A DNA stretch of 64,000 bases from Bettongia penicillata ogilbyi. Its lineage: Eukaryota > Chordata > Mammalia > Diprotodontia > Potoroidae. Location of the stretch: the NCBI GenBank assembly GCA_023548195.1, contig JAJHZJ010000756.1, positions 62,001-126,000 of the forward strand, read 5' to 3'. A model generated the notes under the pieces. It ran no database searches and had not been told where the DNA came from. It saw nothing but the letters and a program-made list of their open reading frames with translations. The translations under genes and the position numbers were made by a program. Within the stretch, counting starts at the first letter, position 1. Each line of letters begins with the position of its first letter. Below are positions 20,510 to 31,694 of the stretch, one piece after another.

Positions 20510-21340
20510 AATTTGTTTGAGGCACAGGAAGGCCAGTTCATTGCATCAGAGTGTCCTTGGTGGAGGGTAAAGTTTAAGAAGCCTGGAAAGGTAGGAAGGG
20601 ATCAGGTTATAACATATTTTAAAAGTCAAGCAGAGGATTTTATATTTGATCCTGGAGTTGATGGTAGAGTTTATTGGGTGGGGGAAGGGTAGACTGCACT
20701 ATAGGAAGATCAGTTTAACCACTGAGTGGAAGATGGTTTGTAATGTGGAAAGATTCAAGGCTAGTTCCATAGTCTAGGTAGGACCAGGGGCAGAAGGTAG
20801 AAATGACAGCGTATAGTGTACTAGAAGGAAAGCAATATGTAATCAACTTGGAAAATTTGGCTAGTGTCCGATTGCAAAGGGCCCCAAGAGCCGCAGAGAG
20901 AAGTTGATATTTTATTCTAGAAGAAATAGAACACTCATAGCATTATTTTTAGCAAGACTGACAAGACTGGGCCTGGGTTTTAGGAATATGAATTTGGCAG
21001 CTGTATGAAGGACAGACTGGAGAGAGGGAGATGAATTAGGAGGCTATTGGAATAATTCAAGGGAAAGGTGATAAAGGTCAATTATCTTTAGGTGTGGTGT
21101 GAGTGGAAAGAGGGAAATAAATTCAAAAGATGCTGGGAAGGCAATTTACTAAGGCTTTGCAATGGATTAGATATGAGGTGAGAGGAAGAAAGAATGGAAA
21201 ATTAAGAATGACTGAAATTTCTGGCCTTGGTAAGTGGGAGAATAATGGTACCCTCAATATAAATAGAAAACCTAAAGAGGAAGGGTAAATTTTCTGGGAA
21301 AGACAGAACTCTGTTCTGAACAGCTAGACTAGGAGGGAGC
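20510..21340 (-). mobile_element. L2 LINE, right of the RTE insertion
   Basis: 'gcctggaaaggtaggaaggg', 'gaggattttatatttgatcc', 'tggagttgatggtagagttt', 'aggaagatcagtttaaccac', 'ggattagatatgaggtg' follow the reverse ORF2 C-terminal region of L2. Frames are destroyed. Confidence 0.75.
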
Positions 21341-21344
21341 TAAG

Positions 21345-21985
21345 GCAAGAGAGATCTGCAAGCTCCTAACTCTCAGTTAAGGGCTCTTTTTGTTCCATCC
21401 CCCACCCCCATCCCTCTATCCCAGGAGGACTGAGGAAGGGAAAGTTGAGCTAATGTTCCTTCTCGGTGTCCCCCAGCAGCAATAGGAGTCAGAAATAAGA
21501 GGTCAGGCTTGTTGCTGGAAAGAGGGCCAGGCCTCTAATCAATCTAGGCATCATTTATTTATAAACATGAAGGCTGGAAGATGGTACAAATGGGCAGGGG
21601 CAGAAGAGGTGGGGAGGAAAAAGCATAATTCACTTCTGAGAGGGAGTCAGACAAACCCTGGAAGAGGGAAGGGATGAGATCAAGAGAGTTTACTTGGGTC
21701 TGGGGCCTGGGGCTGGGTGTGGGTAGGGCAGGACATGGTGAGGTCACAGGTAGAATTGTATTTCTTATGATTGATGGAGCAGCCTCATATCACTTGTTCC
21801 TATGCATTATGTTCTTCTGAAGAAATATGATTTGGCTTCATTTACCAACGAGGACATTGATTTGACTGGAGTGCTATAACAAGCAGGATGTTGCTTTGTT
21901 GGCCAGAGTGTAAATAGTGGCTTTGGCCTTTCTCCAAAATGCACCAAATTTGAGCTGGTTTTCAGGGTCTGATCAGTTCTGTCTG
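21345..21985. other. Unique noncoding stretch
   Basis: No repeat recognised. 21770-21960 has the balanced, repeat-free look of a possible conserved element, without direct evidence. Confidence 0.35.
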
Positions 21986-21989
21986 GTTT

Positions 21990-22590
21990 TCACAGAATCA
22001 CAGTCTCAGAGTTGGAAAGGACTCCAGTGGCCATCCAGCCCAACCCCAACTTGAAAAGACTCCCTCCTATAACATGCCCACCAAGTGGTCATCTAATTCT
22101 GACTTGAAGACCTCCAGAGAAGGGAAAGTACTTATTTCCTGGAATAACTCCAATTGTTGGGAAACCTACTTTTGCTTTTGTACAATTTCTACCCATTGTG
22201 TCTAGTTCTTTTCTTTGGGGCCAATCAGAACCAATCCTTCATCCTTGGGGCAGCTCTTCAAATATCACTATAGTCTCCACAATCTTCCCTTTTTCAGGCT
22301 AATCATCACCAGTTCCTTCAGCTCATCTTTATATGGCATAAACTTAAGACCTTTAACCATCCCAGTTTCACTCTTCTGGATACTCTACAGCTTATCGATG
22401 TCCTTCCTAAAATGTGTTACCTAGAACCAAACACGATACTCGTCACATGTGATCTTTACTAGGCCAGAGAACACTGATATGATCATTTCTGTATTCTTGG
22501 AAGTTATGACCCTTTGTAAGCAACCCAAGGCTCCCCATGGCTTTGTTCATTCTTCCTACTCAGGAGGTTCTTTAAGCAAGAGTCTAGAAG
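21990..22590 (-). mobile_element. CR1-type LINE 3'-end copy
   Basis: Begins with the reversed CR1 terminus 'cacagaatcacagtctcaga', then 'gttggaaaggactccagtgg', 'gggaaacctacttttgct', 'ttcaggctaatcatcaccag', 'cattgtgtctagttc', 'gtccttcctaaaatgtgtta'. The order matches the CR1 3' part throughout its length. One of the older LINE families here; no intact frame. Confidence 0.8.
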
Positions 22591-22649
22591 AAGGTGACCA
22601 AGAAAAGGCTGGAATCTTCTGGCTCAATATGATGGGCATCAGCCAATAA

Positions 22650-22960
22650 AAAAGCATTTGCCTCCAACTCTTTGACTAGATATCTCCCTTATCTGAGTTG
22701 CTCTCCCTTCTCTACTTGGTCTCCTTCAGGACTCAGTTCCAATCTCACCTTCTATAAAAGACCTTCCTTTTGCCTCCCAGGGCTAGCACCTTCTCTCTGA
22801 GATTACCCCCCCATTTACATTACATATAAATTACAGGTACATAGATGTTTGCATGTTGTCTCTCCCATTAGAATGTGTGATTCTCAAGAGCAGGGACCAT
22901 CTTCTTTTTATCTTTCTTTGTATCTCCATGCTTAGCACTGCTTGGCAGATTCTTCACAGA
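22650..22960 (+). mobile_element. L2-type LINE 3' part
   Basis: 'ccaatctcaccttctataaa', 'agaccttccttttgcctccc', 'gtttgcatgttgtctctccc', 'gagcagggaccatcttcttt', 'tgcttagcactgcttggcag' in L2 3' order. Confidence 0.75.
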
Positions 22961-22964
22961 CTCT

Positions 22965-23360
22965 TTTACTCTGTAATCCTTTAATTTAGAAGCCTTCGTG
23001 CTCTAGCGAATCCACACAGCTGTCACTCAAAAACTCATTGTTGATGTACTAATTAATTTGAGGAGAAATGAAAGAAACTCCCATGAGAGGTAGGTTTGGA
23101 CCATCTTCACTGGGGAATGAGTGTAAACTTACTTGATCCACCATATTGAACTTCTCCCAGACCATCCCACCTACCTGTGTGGTTGTCCAGCTTTACCATC
23201 TTTCCATCTACTCTGCTGAAGCTTATATTTCATCTCCATCTCTTCTTTCTGTAGGCACATTGAGTCAACAGGATTACTGCTTCTTGAATAGGTATGTCAG
23301 CTGACTTCTCTCTGGATCAGTTTACATCCCTGTAATGCCACTGACCAAAATGCTTCTTGG
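22965..23360. other. Unique or strongly decayed LINE sequence
   Basis: No clear feature. Text near 23.2-23.35 kb may belong to the 5' side of the following LINE fragment. Confidence 0.3.
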
Positions 23361-23364
23361 TCAT

Positions 23365-23515
23365 CATCCCTCTACATGTGTTATCTCTCTCTATTCAGAA
23401 GTAAGTTCTTTGAGGGCAGAGACTATCTCACTTTTAGTAGTTGTATCCCCAGTGGTTAACATAGTGATTGGCCTATGGTAATAATAACACATAAATAATA
23501 AATGCTTTTTCATAG
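23365..23515 (+). mobile_element. L2/L3-type LINE 3' end
   Basis: 'gtaagttctttgagggcaga', 'gactatctcacttttagtag', 'tatccccagtggttaacata', 'ataaatgctttttcat'. Confidence 0.65.
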
Positions 23516-23519
23516 ATGT

Positions 23520-24280
23520 GAGGGTTGAGGCCCAGACAAGTGAAATGTTTCTGTGTTGCTTCTGCGTAGGGGCTAACGTTTTTGTGTCATAGTAGCAATG
23601 AGTGTAAATGTTCATTCAGTCACCATTTGTAAATAATCGAGTTTGGATCTGACTCCAAGTCAAACACTCTTTCCTTTAACCTATTCTGTAGCTAAAAACT
23701 AACTCTACTTCATGTTCCTCTTCACTGGTTTCCATAAACTCTAGGATGACATGACTGCTTTTCTCCCAAAGGTTGGCATTCCATCCCCTTCACCAACCCA
23801 TTCTTTCTTAATAACCAGAAGGAGGCCCCAAATGATGGATGACTTTGTTGCTTTATCGCCTCTGCTCTGAATCATGAAATTATCCAAAAGGTATGTAAAA
23901 CCTCTATCCGTCAGATGCTCCCCTCTTAGCACAAATGTATTTGGCTGAAAGGAAGAATGAAATAGGCAGAATAGGTGAGGAGAGACAAATGAGTGAAGTT
24001 ATAAGAAATTGGTCCCAGAGCTCAAAGTGCTCGCAGAAGACTTAAAAAAAAAAACAAAAAACAAAAACTGGAGTAATGCGCTTCTTCTGGGGTCAGGGTG
24101 GACAGAGGGCAGAGAGGGAAGTTAGTGTGTGAGTAATCACTGCTTGAGGGGAGAGCAGCCGAGTTCTGACAGTATCAGGTACTACTCAACTCTCCTCCTT
24201 TCCTTGACCGTGTTCTGTTACTTTTGTTGCAGAACAAAAGTTATTTTAGTTACATGAGCAGAGACCAGAAAAATGCTTGC
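23520..24280. other. Unique noncoding stretch
   Basis: An A-rich run interrupted by C lies at 24042-24068. No gene or interspersed repeat recognised. Confidence 0.35.
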
Positions 24281-24284
24281 CTTT

Positions 24285-24440
24285 TTAGAGTCAGTATAGT
24301 AGAGTTGGATTTGGAACCTGGGTTCAAATCCTGCCATGTCACCTACTAACTGTATGACTTTGGATTAATCACTTTATTTCTTTGGGACTTAGTTTCTGTA
24401 CCTCTAAAATAACTGGGTTAGACTAGATAATTTCAAAGTC
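24285..24440 (+). mobile_element. MIR-type SINE
   Basis: 'acctgggttcaaatcctgcc', 'taactgtatgactttggatt', 'gacttagtttctgtacctct', 'aaaataactgggttagacta'. Confidence 0.7.
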
Positions 24441-24461
24441 GTAACCTTGGAAGGAATGGTT

Positions 24462-24625
24462 GACCCTTCTGACAACCTAGTGAAATCTGTGGATCCCTTA
24501 TTAGGCTAATGTTGTTAAATGCCCAAAACAAAATTCATAAGATATTAAGGAAAACCAATTAGAAATATAGTCATTAAAATACGTTTTTAAAAAATTCACA
24601 GACCCGAGGTCTGAGTGTGGACTCC
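24462..24625 (+). mobile_element. Small DNA-transposon-like element
   Basis: 'acaacctagtgaaatctgtg', 'ttaaatgcccaaaacaaaat', 'gaaaaccaattagaaatata', 'cagacccgaggtctgag' follow the family copies at 45.9 and 55.0 kb. Confidence 0.55.
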
Positions 24626-24724
24626 TGCTCTGAGGCTTTTTCTGACCCTAAACCTATGAAATCAGTCTGTTCTTCTTTTCCTACCAACACTCTCCTTTCA
24701 CAAATGGAATGTATATTTTATTTT

Positions 24725-24856
24725 ATTTTTTTGGAGTCAATGGGGGTTAAGTCACTTGCCCAGGGTCACACAGCTAGTAAATGTCTGAGGCCGGATTTGA
24801 ACTCAGGTCCTCTTGATTCTAGGGTTGGTGCTTTATCCACTGCCCACTCCACCCCT
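24725..24856 (-). mobile_element. tRNA-derived SINE (Mar/WSINE-like head)
   Basis: T-rich left edge (A-rich tail on the minus strand), then 'aatgggggttaagtcacttg', 'cccagggtcacacagctagt', 'tctgaggccggatttgaact', 'caggtcctcttgattctagg', 'gtgctttatccactgccc'. Well preserved, hence one of the younger SINEs here. Confidence 0.85.
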
Positions 24857-24879
24857 CATTAGAATGTTTAGTGACCTTG

Positions 24880-25010
24880 TCATCAAGCAGTCAACATTTA
24901 TTTGTTGTGCACCTGTTGTGTATAAATCATTCTGAAGGTACCAAATTATACAGCACAGTCCCTACTCTCAAGGAGATTATAGTCAGGAGGGGAAGAAAAG
25001 ACTTACACAT
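24880..25010 (-). mobile_element. L2 LINE 3'-end fragment
   Basis: 'tcaacatttatttgttgtgc', 'cagtccctactctcaaggag', 'attatagtcaggaggggaag' in reverse L2 order. Confidence 0.65.
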
Positions 25011-25026
25011 GCACGTGGGACCATAG

Positions 25027-25455
25027 GCATCATCTAGCATAGTTCTCTCACTTGACACATATAGGAAACTGAAGCCATGAGAAGAGGAACGAGACTTTAT
25101 TAAGCTCCTTGTACATGGTATGCACTGTGCTAATCTCTTAACAAGTGTTTCACTTGACCCTCACAATAACCCTGTGAGGTAAATGCTATAATTATCCCCA
25201 TGTTACTGTTGAGGAAACCAAAGCAGAAAGTGTGTAAATGACTTGTCTAGGGTCACACAGCTAGTAAGTATCTAAGGCTGGAATTTGAACTTAGATTTTC
25301 TTGACTCTAGGGCCAGCACTCCCTGTTTGTGGCGGGGATGTGATATGTCCATGTTTACATAGCTAGTGATAGCAGCTGTAGTAGCTAGTGTTAGTAATAA
25401 TAGCACCAGAACCAGGATTCAAATCCAGCTCTCCTGCCTCCATTCAGAACCATTG
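25027..25455 (-). mobile_element. Older MIR split by a younger SINE
   Basis: Outer MIR text is present at 25027-25083 ('taggaaactgaagccatgag') and continues at 25335-25455 ('gtccatgtttacatagctag', 'aaccaggattcaaatccagc'). The middle is the inner SINE listed separately. Confidence 0.65.
25090..25325 (-). mobile_element. MIR/CORE-type SINE, inner copy
   Basis: 'cacttgaccctcacaataac', 'cctgtgaggtaaatgctata', 'gttgaggaaaccaaagcaga', 'agggtcacacagctagtaag', 'tttgaacttagattttcttg'. Near full length, inserted in the older MIR. Confidence 0.85.
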
Positions 25456-25459
25456 TGTT

Positions 25460-25880
25460 CTGTATCCTATACCCTGTTGTAGCTAAAGAGATTACAGTCA
25501 CATAAGTCATGCCTGCCTCATGTGCCCTTATGAGGATAGAGAAATCCCTGAGGACAGAGTGAACAGGAGAGATGACACAGAGGAACTGGGTCCAGAGGGA
25601 GTGCTTGCTTGTGTCAAATTACCAGCAGCACTGTGACTAAGGCACAGGTAGACTAAGGAAGTTCACTGCCCCGAAGCGTTGGTTCCCAGGAACCAGCTTT
25701 TTGCTTGTGCATTAATTAGCTGGTTTAGAGGAACCAGGTGTTTACCTGTGTGTTAATTAGCAGAAGGGATCTAGACAAAAGGAAGAACTTCTAGGAAGGT
25801 AAAGGTCATCGGACACTTGGACATTTCAAGAGGACAGGTTCATACATTCTTGAAACTATTTAAAAGTACTGATTACCTCA
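25460..25880. other. Unique stretch with a duplicated homeodomain-type motif
   Basis: Contains the imperfect 32-bp duplication at 25689-25720 and 25730-25761 (26 of 32 bases equal), each ending TTAATTAGC. No gene recognised. Confidence 0.4.
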
Positions 25881-25884
25881 TAGA

Positions 25885-26325
25885 ATCCATGCTAATTGTT
25901 GGAAATACAAAATGAAATAAGATCCTTCTCAAGGAGTTTATCTTCCAGTACAAAAATAACTGGTAATAAGGAGGTACAGAGAGGTATGAAAGATTCAGAG
26001 GGAGAGAGCACCTCTAGCTTGGGGGCCTTAGGGAAGGCTTCATGTATCATGGAACTGAGCTGCCTTTGAAGGAAGGGTAGGATTTCAGTAGGTGGAAAAG
26101 GGATGGGGGTGGGGGAAATCCACTTAAGATATGGGATACAGATGGCATATGCAAAGACATTCAGATGGAAGAGGGCAGGATAAGATTGGGAAAAAGCTAG
26201 CATCAAAGTTTGGCTGGAACAGAGTGTGTGAGGGGGAGGTGTGTAACTTATGGCTAAAAAGGTAGGGAGAAACCAGATTGCAGACAGCCTTGAATGCCAG
26301 GCCCAAGGGTTTGTATTTTATCATC
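25885..26325 (-). mobile_element. L2-type LINE fragment
   Basis: 'ggaaatacaaaatgaaataa', 'gatccttctcaaggagttta', 'cttagggaaggcttcatgta', 'cagatggcatatgcaaagac', 'gcagacagccttgaatgcca' in reverse order of an L2-like 3' region, different subfamily from 26.85 kb. Confidence 0.6.
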
Positions 26326-26329
26326 TAGA

Positions 26330-26790
26330 CCAATGATCTCCAAACTTTTTTGACCACATATTTCTAGCAGTATAAACATTTTGAATACCTCCCCATACAT
26401 GCAAAAGTTATTTATTTGTTATTTCTATATATCTTTGTGTAATTTATAGAAATTTATTTGTAATAGAAACTTGTGACTGTACTAATGTTATGTACCTCTC
26501 AAAACAAAAATGTTATGTACCTCTCAAAACAAAAATAGAAATAAAAAATTAAAAAATAAAATAAGCAATATTAAAATTTTAATTTAATCTTATTAATAAA
26601 TGGTACAAAACTATTTGCACCTGTAAAATGTGATTAGCAATTATGGATATATTACAAATATCATATAATAGATATTAATAACTTTTAAGTGAGAGCATTA
26701 TAATTTAATATGTTCATTATTTTTAAAAATCTTGGTTGAACATTTTGTGATATAGATAGTAGTTTTCCATCTTTCTTGGTGTCATGGAGA
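26330..26790. other. AT-rich block with a perfect 25-bp tandem duplication
   Basis: 26486-26510 and 26511-26535 are identical ('tgttatgtacctctcaaaac' plus five A). The left edge 'gatctccaaacttttttgac' resembles a hAT terminus, but I cannot define the element. Confidence 0.45.
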
Positions 26791-26849
26791 GAGGGTCAAG
26801 GTCTCTGTGGATGTTACATAAGACACTGTTTTGAGCCTTTGCTTTTTTA

Positions 26850-27660
26850 AATCAGTTAGTCAGTATGCATTGATTAAACTCCTACTATGTGTTAGGCACT
26901 GTGCTAAGCACTGGAGATACAGAGAAAGACAATCATCTGCGCTCTCAAGGAGCTCAGAGTCTAATGGGGGAGATAATATGTCAATAACTATGCACAAATA
27001 CACTATGGGCAGGACAAATCAGAGGTCATCAACAGAAGGGAGGCACTAGGCTTAAGGGAGATTAGGAAAGTCTCCTCATAGAGAGGAGGCATTTAGCTGA
27101 GACTTGAAGGAATCCAGGGTAGCCAGGAGGTAGAAATATGGAGGGGGCAAATTCCAGGCATAACAAAGTGAAAATGCCCAGTGTTGGGAGATGACACGTC
27201 TTTTTCGAAGAAAATGAAGGAGCCCAGTGTCATTGGATCTCAGAATAGATGAAAGTGAGTTAGGTATTAGAATTCTGGAAAGGTGAAGATTTGTGGTGGT
27301 AGGTTATAAAGGGCTTTGAATATCAAGGATATTCAAAAGGATTTTATATTTGAATCTGGAGGTGATAGAGAACCCATGGAGTTTATTGACTAGGGGGTGA
27401 CATGGTCAAACCTGCTCTTTAGGAAGATCACTTTGAAAGCTGAGCAGAAGATGGACTGCAGTGGGGAGAGACTTGAGGCACAGAGCAACGAACAGCTCTT
27501 GTAGTCCAGGTGTGAGGTGATAAGGAGATCCAGAACAGTGGCAGTATGAGAGTAAGGAGGGGGAGGTGGTATATGACAGATATCATGAAGCTACAATTGA
27601 CAAGACTTGGCAAAAGATTAGATATGGAGGGTGAGTATGGGGTAGAGGATGACACTTAGG
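26850..27660 (-). mobile_element. L2 LINE, 3' part
   Basis: 'ctactatgtgttaggcactg', 'tgctaagcactggagataca', 'aaggagctcagagtctaatg', 'gtcattggatctcagaatag', 'aggttataaagggctttgaa', 'catggagtttattgactagg', 'caattgacaagacttggcaa'. Clean, continuous reverse L2; ends where a CT-rich tract begins. Confidence 0.88.
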
Positions 27661-27669
27661 TGGAGAGCT

Positions 27670-27885
27670 TGGAGAACTCTTTTTCTCTTTTCCTATCCTC
27701 TCCTTTCATTGCCTTCCCTTCATTTCTTTTCCCTTCTCTTCCCTTCCCTTTATTTGTTCCTTCTCTTTCTTTCTCCTTGTTTTTATTACTTTCTGTTTTT
27801 CTTTCTTTCCTGTCTTCCTTCCTTCCTTCCTTTCCTTCTTTCCTTCCTCCTCTCTTCCTTTCTTCTTTCCTTTCTTTCTCTATCA
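27670..27885. repeat. Pyrimidine-rich (CCTT)n tract
   Basis: About 215 bases of irregular CCTT/CTTT/TTCC units. Open frames of 87-103 codons across it are compositional. Confidence 0.92.
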
Positions 27886-27887
27886 GT

Positions 27888-27952
27888 TACCTGCCTCATA
27901 TTCATTTACTAAGAATCTTCTATGTGCCAGACACTGTGCTAAATGCTGGGAT
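27888..27952 (-). mobile_element. Short L2 3'-end piece
   Basis: 'tctatgtgccagacactgtg', 'ctaaatgctggg' right after the CT tract; possibly the terminus of another L2 copy. Confidence 0.5.
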
Positions 27953-27954
27953 CT

Positions 27955-29160
27955 CTCTGGGACTGTTTTAGTGCACTGCTCTGTGGAGGCAAAGGGATGG
28001 ATGAATGGTGCTCTGTGGCTGTGGAAGGAGTAACTTGATGCTGAGTCACCTGTTGGTGGCTGGTGTCTGTCTATGAAGCCCAAGAGACTTTCTTTCAGGG
28101 CTGAGCAAGGTTTCTCTACCATTCACTGAAAGCAGGTGGCCTGGGGAAGCTGTCTAGCCAATTACACTCAGCAGAGCCCAAAGTTCCTGCCCAACAGATG
28201 GGCCTAGACAGGAGTAGCTGTTTTCATATATATGGGTCACAGTCAGCAAAGGCTGGGGATATGACAGCTCTACTTGCTCATCTACAGAGGGCTGCCAGGG
28301 CTGGGAAATATTTATCGGGAAGTGGTGGATGAGGGAGGGTCAAGGGGAGTCTGACACCCTCTGAGTCCTGGAACTTTAGTATTAGGCAGAGGCTCTAGAG
28401 GGGCAATGGGTCCACAGTAAAAAGATGATCTTTCTTCTGCCAATTAAGGGATATCCCAAGCCCTCATTACTATTCTTAGAAGGCAGTTGGGTGGGAACAG
28501 GTGGACGGCATGCCAGTATTCTAGGTTAGAGTCATTTTCGCTTTGTAAATAAATTCAATGAGTGTACTGACCAACGCAGCCTGTTCCTCTCTCCTTCTCT
28601 TTCACCTTCACCATCCCCTTCCCAGAGATGAAGACCAGAGATGAATGCAGTATGCTCATCCTTGAGAGAAGGGCTCTCCAGATGCTAAGTGAGAGTAGAA
28701 GGCTTTGGGGCCTTTACCCCTGATCTATTCTGGGCACTTTTATTTATGGGGTAAAAAGAGACAACAGTTGCCTGAGCCCCTGAAGACTGCCTAGTCATTT
28801 GATATTAAGGTAATAAATGTAAAGTGCTTTACAATATTTCAAATGCTATATTAATGTTATCATCATAATCATCATCATTATCTTACATTTTGATAAAGGT
28901 CTTTGAATTCTGGGGACTTCAGCCTCTCTCATCCTATAGAAATTGAGGCTAGGTAAACCACTGAGGTCAGGCTTGCCTAGTACAAGGAGTTTAGGACCAG
29001 GGGAGGTGAGGCAGCAGCCTGGCCTTTGTTTGTCAAAGATATCTGATAAAAAAACAAGAGATAGTACATAAAAGTCTCAGGTCTAATCAGACTATTAAAG
29101 GATCTCAGGAAAAACATAGAGCTAACTAGGGCAAAAGGCATGTTGAAGAGAAACAGGAAA
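27955..29160. other. Unique noncoding stretch
   Basis: 1.2 kb with only a MIR 3'-tail scrap at about 28800-28870 ('gtaaagtgctttacaatatt') and an (ATC)-rich patch at 28858-28885. No gene recognised. Confidence 0.4.
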
Positions 29161-29162
29161 TG

Positions 29163-29335
29163 AATTTGGCTCAGTGGATAGTGTAATGAACTTGGAATCA
29201 GAAAGAACTAAGTTCAAATCCCTCCTCAGACCCTAGGCAAGCCATGTAACCTCTGTGCCCCAGTTTTCTCAGCTGTAAAATGAGGGGATTGGAATCATTG
29301 GCTTCTAAGGTCCTTTCTAGCTCTCCATCTTTGGC
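29163..29335 (+). mobile_element. MIR-type SINE
   Basis: 'tggctcagtggatagtgtaa', 'aagttcaaatccctcctcag', 'ccagttttctcagctgtaaa', 'atgaggggattggaatcatt'. Confidence 0.8.
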
Positions 29336-29392
29336 CCTAAGAACCTTTGAGGTGAGAACATCAGTTGGCGGCAGATGAAGGCATACTCACAT

Positions 29393-29396
<4 letters not shown>

Positions 29397-29434
<38 letters not shown>
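29397..29434. repeat. (CA)n microsatellite
   Basis: About 18 uninterrupted CA units, continued by ATATAC. Confidence 0.95.
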
Positions 29435-29444
<10 letters not shown>

Positions 29445-29509
29445 TTGCCATATATACCTCACATAATTATCTCATAACAAAGGTAGTACTAATAGTGTTC
29501 TTGTCTGAA

Positions 29510-29700
29510 GGTAGGGTGCTGGACCAGATAAGAGTAGCTCTGAGAACTAGAAAGATCTGATTTCAAATATAACCAAAGATAGTTCTTGTGTGACCTTGGG
29601 CAAATCCCTGGGCCTAAGTATCCACATCTGTAAGATGAAGGCCATAAATCTATATGCCCTCTGAGGTACTTTCCAGCTCTATACCGGTGGTCATATAATC
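29510..29700 (+). mobile_element. MIR-type SINE
   Basis: 'tctgagaactagaaagatct', 'gatttcaaatataacc', 'tgtgtgaccttgggcaaatc', 'ccacatctgtaagatgaagg'. Confidence 0.75.
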
Positions 29701-29701
29701 T

Positions 29702-31640
29702 CTAAATTCTATTTGTTGGAACCACAGAGAGACAACATACTTGTTAGGATGTGTACATTGAAGCTTGCATTTCCTGTTCCAATATGGCAGCTGGAAACAA
29801 ATGGATTCAACTAAGTGAGCTTGAACAGGAGGCCCTGGACGCCTTGTATGCTTTGTGTTTTCTTTTCTGAGAAGGTGGCTGAATACTGGTCCTGAAGTGG
29901 ACCTGTGCTAATTTAGAGGTAACCTTGTGAATTCAAGAGATGTGAAAGTTCTAGGTCCACTGGGTATACAAGAGAAGTCTCTTCAATAGGGAAGGCAACC
30001 ACTGATAAAAGGAGAAACTCAGTCCCCGGCCTGGCTGACCAGTAAACATGGAGTTTGAGGGAATAGGACAGAGCTTAGGTGAAATATGGCCATATCTTTT
30101 CAGCACTTCCCCAAAGTTTTGATGAGGTTAATGTCAAACTCCTTGGGGAATACAACTGTAGTTATAAGTTAAGCTACTATATTCTGTTAAGCTACTATAT
30201 TCTCTTTTCTCTCGGTGTTTGATTTGGAGTCTTTTATGTTCAGCATTTCTTCTGTGTGTAGGAAATTCTCAGTCCTGATTCAGATCTTATACTGAGTATT
30301 TCTCCTCAATGGAGGAGATCTTAGAGAAGATCTGAGATAGATCTTAGAGAAGATAGATCTTAGAGAAGAGTTAAATCTAAGTCTTATTCAATTTTTTCCC
30401 CAGCAGTAGAGGTTATAACAGTCCAAAGAATGTGAAAAAACAAGGCCTAAATGATTCCCCTCATTAGAAGTCAGGGGCTTCTCCTAGAATTGAACCCAGT
30501 CCAAACATATTCCTAGGTCCTGAGTTGAGAGGGGTTCACTTAATGGAGAAGAGGAAGGGGAGAGTATCCAGGTTCTTGGGACCAGCAACAGCTCATGCAC
30601 ACATGAATGAATGAATGAATGAGTGTGTGAATAAATGAATATGCGAATGAATGGATGGATAAATGGATGTGTGGATGAATGAGTGCTGAATGGTTTCTTG
30701 CATTATCTCTCTGCCTCTTTTCTTCTCTATTGGCATTATTTGGTGCTGAAGTCTTACTGTTAGTGGAGAAATTCAGGCCACAGAGCCTGTGTCCTTAAGT
30801 CACAGGGGACAGGAAAAGTTATATTTGGGACAGTAGTGTGTCTGATCAAGTTTGAGATGATAGGATCTGTAGACACAGTGAATGAGGTAGTTGGATGAGG
30901 TTCAAAGTAACTGAACTATGCCCTTACTTTATGCCACCCCCACTACCAGGAATCTGGACTTTGGGTTGGAAAAAGGATCTGGCTATAGAGTATTACAGAG
31001 AGAATAGTCAACTACCCCAAGAGGGAAGGGTTGGGGTAGAAGAGTATGTGATATGAGCCAAAGGAGATGTATTGAGTTGTTCCCCATATATCAGTAATGA
31101 TCCATGGCAGAAGCAAGTGGCAGCTGATTACAAGCCTGTTGTGTCAGGGCATTTGTGGGAGCTATTGATTGGGAAGGTTGTGTCACACATCCTAGATAGA
31201 ACCATCCTGAATAAGAAAAGCAAGCAATGGTGAAAATGCTCAATGGGAGTCAGAGGTCATGGTGGTGAAGGAGAATGTGAGAGTGAGAACTAGGGCAGAC
31301 TGGGATGAGAGGTTCAGTCATGTCCCCCCCATAGGGTTTGGTCATGGGACTTCTCCCCTTCAGGCATCACTGTGGTGGTGTTCACAGATCTGGGATGGGG
31401 GGAGGGGAACTTAATGGTACTTGTATCAGTTCTTGCTTGTGGCTTGTGCTATCCTACAGACCAAAGAGAGTATGCATAATAATAAGGGAAAGAAGACATG
31501 GTGAGAACTCATGGTCCAAACCGGTCTCTCTGAGAGGTACCAGCTGAGCTTGTTCCCAATTCACCCTTCCTGAGGAAGGGAACTCAGTAGGCACTAAGTC
31601 TGTGTCCTTGCCCATAGTTGCATTGGGAAACCTCAGTTTT
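29702..31640. other. Long unique noncoding stretch with minor tandem repeats
   Basis: Almost 2 kb without interspersed repeats that I recognise. Minor tandem repeats: two perfect 18-bp copies at 30168-30203, three copies of GATCTTAGAGAAGA at 30317-30369, and an (GAATGAAT/GGAT)-type tract at 30603-30685. No gene called. Confidence 0.45.
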
Positions 31641-31692
31641 GGATCTCTGCTTCAATTCAACAAACACTTCTTTAGGGCCTACTGTGTGCCAA
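31640..31692 (-). mobile_element. Short L2 3'-end scrap
   Basis: 'acaaacacttctttagggcc', 'tactgtgtgccaagttctgt'. Confidence 0.45.
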
Positions 31693-31694
31693 GT

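Noticed and set aside
27649..27971. Ser/Phe/Leu-rich frames of 87-103 codons
   Set aside because: Direct product of the CT-rich tract and the adjoining L2 end.
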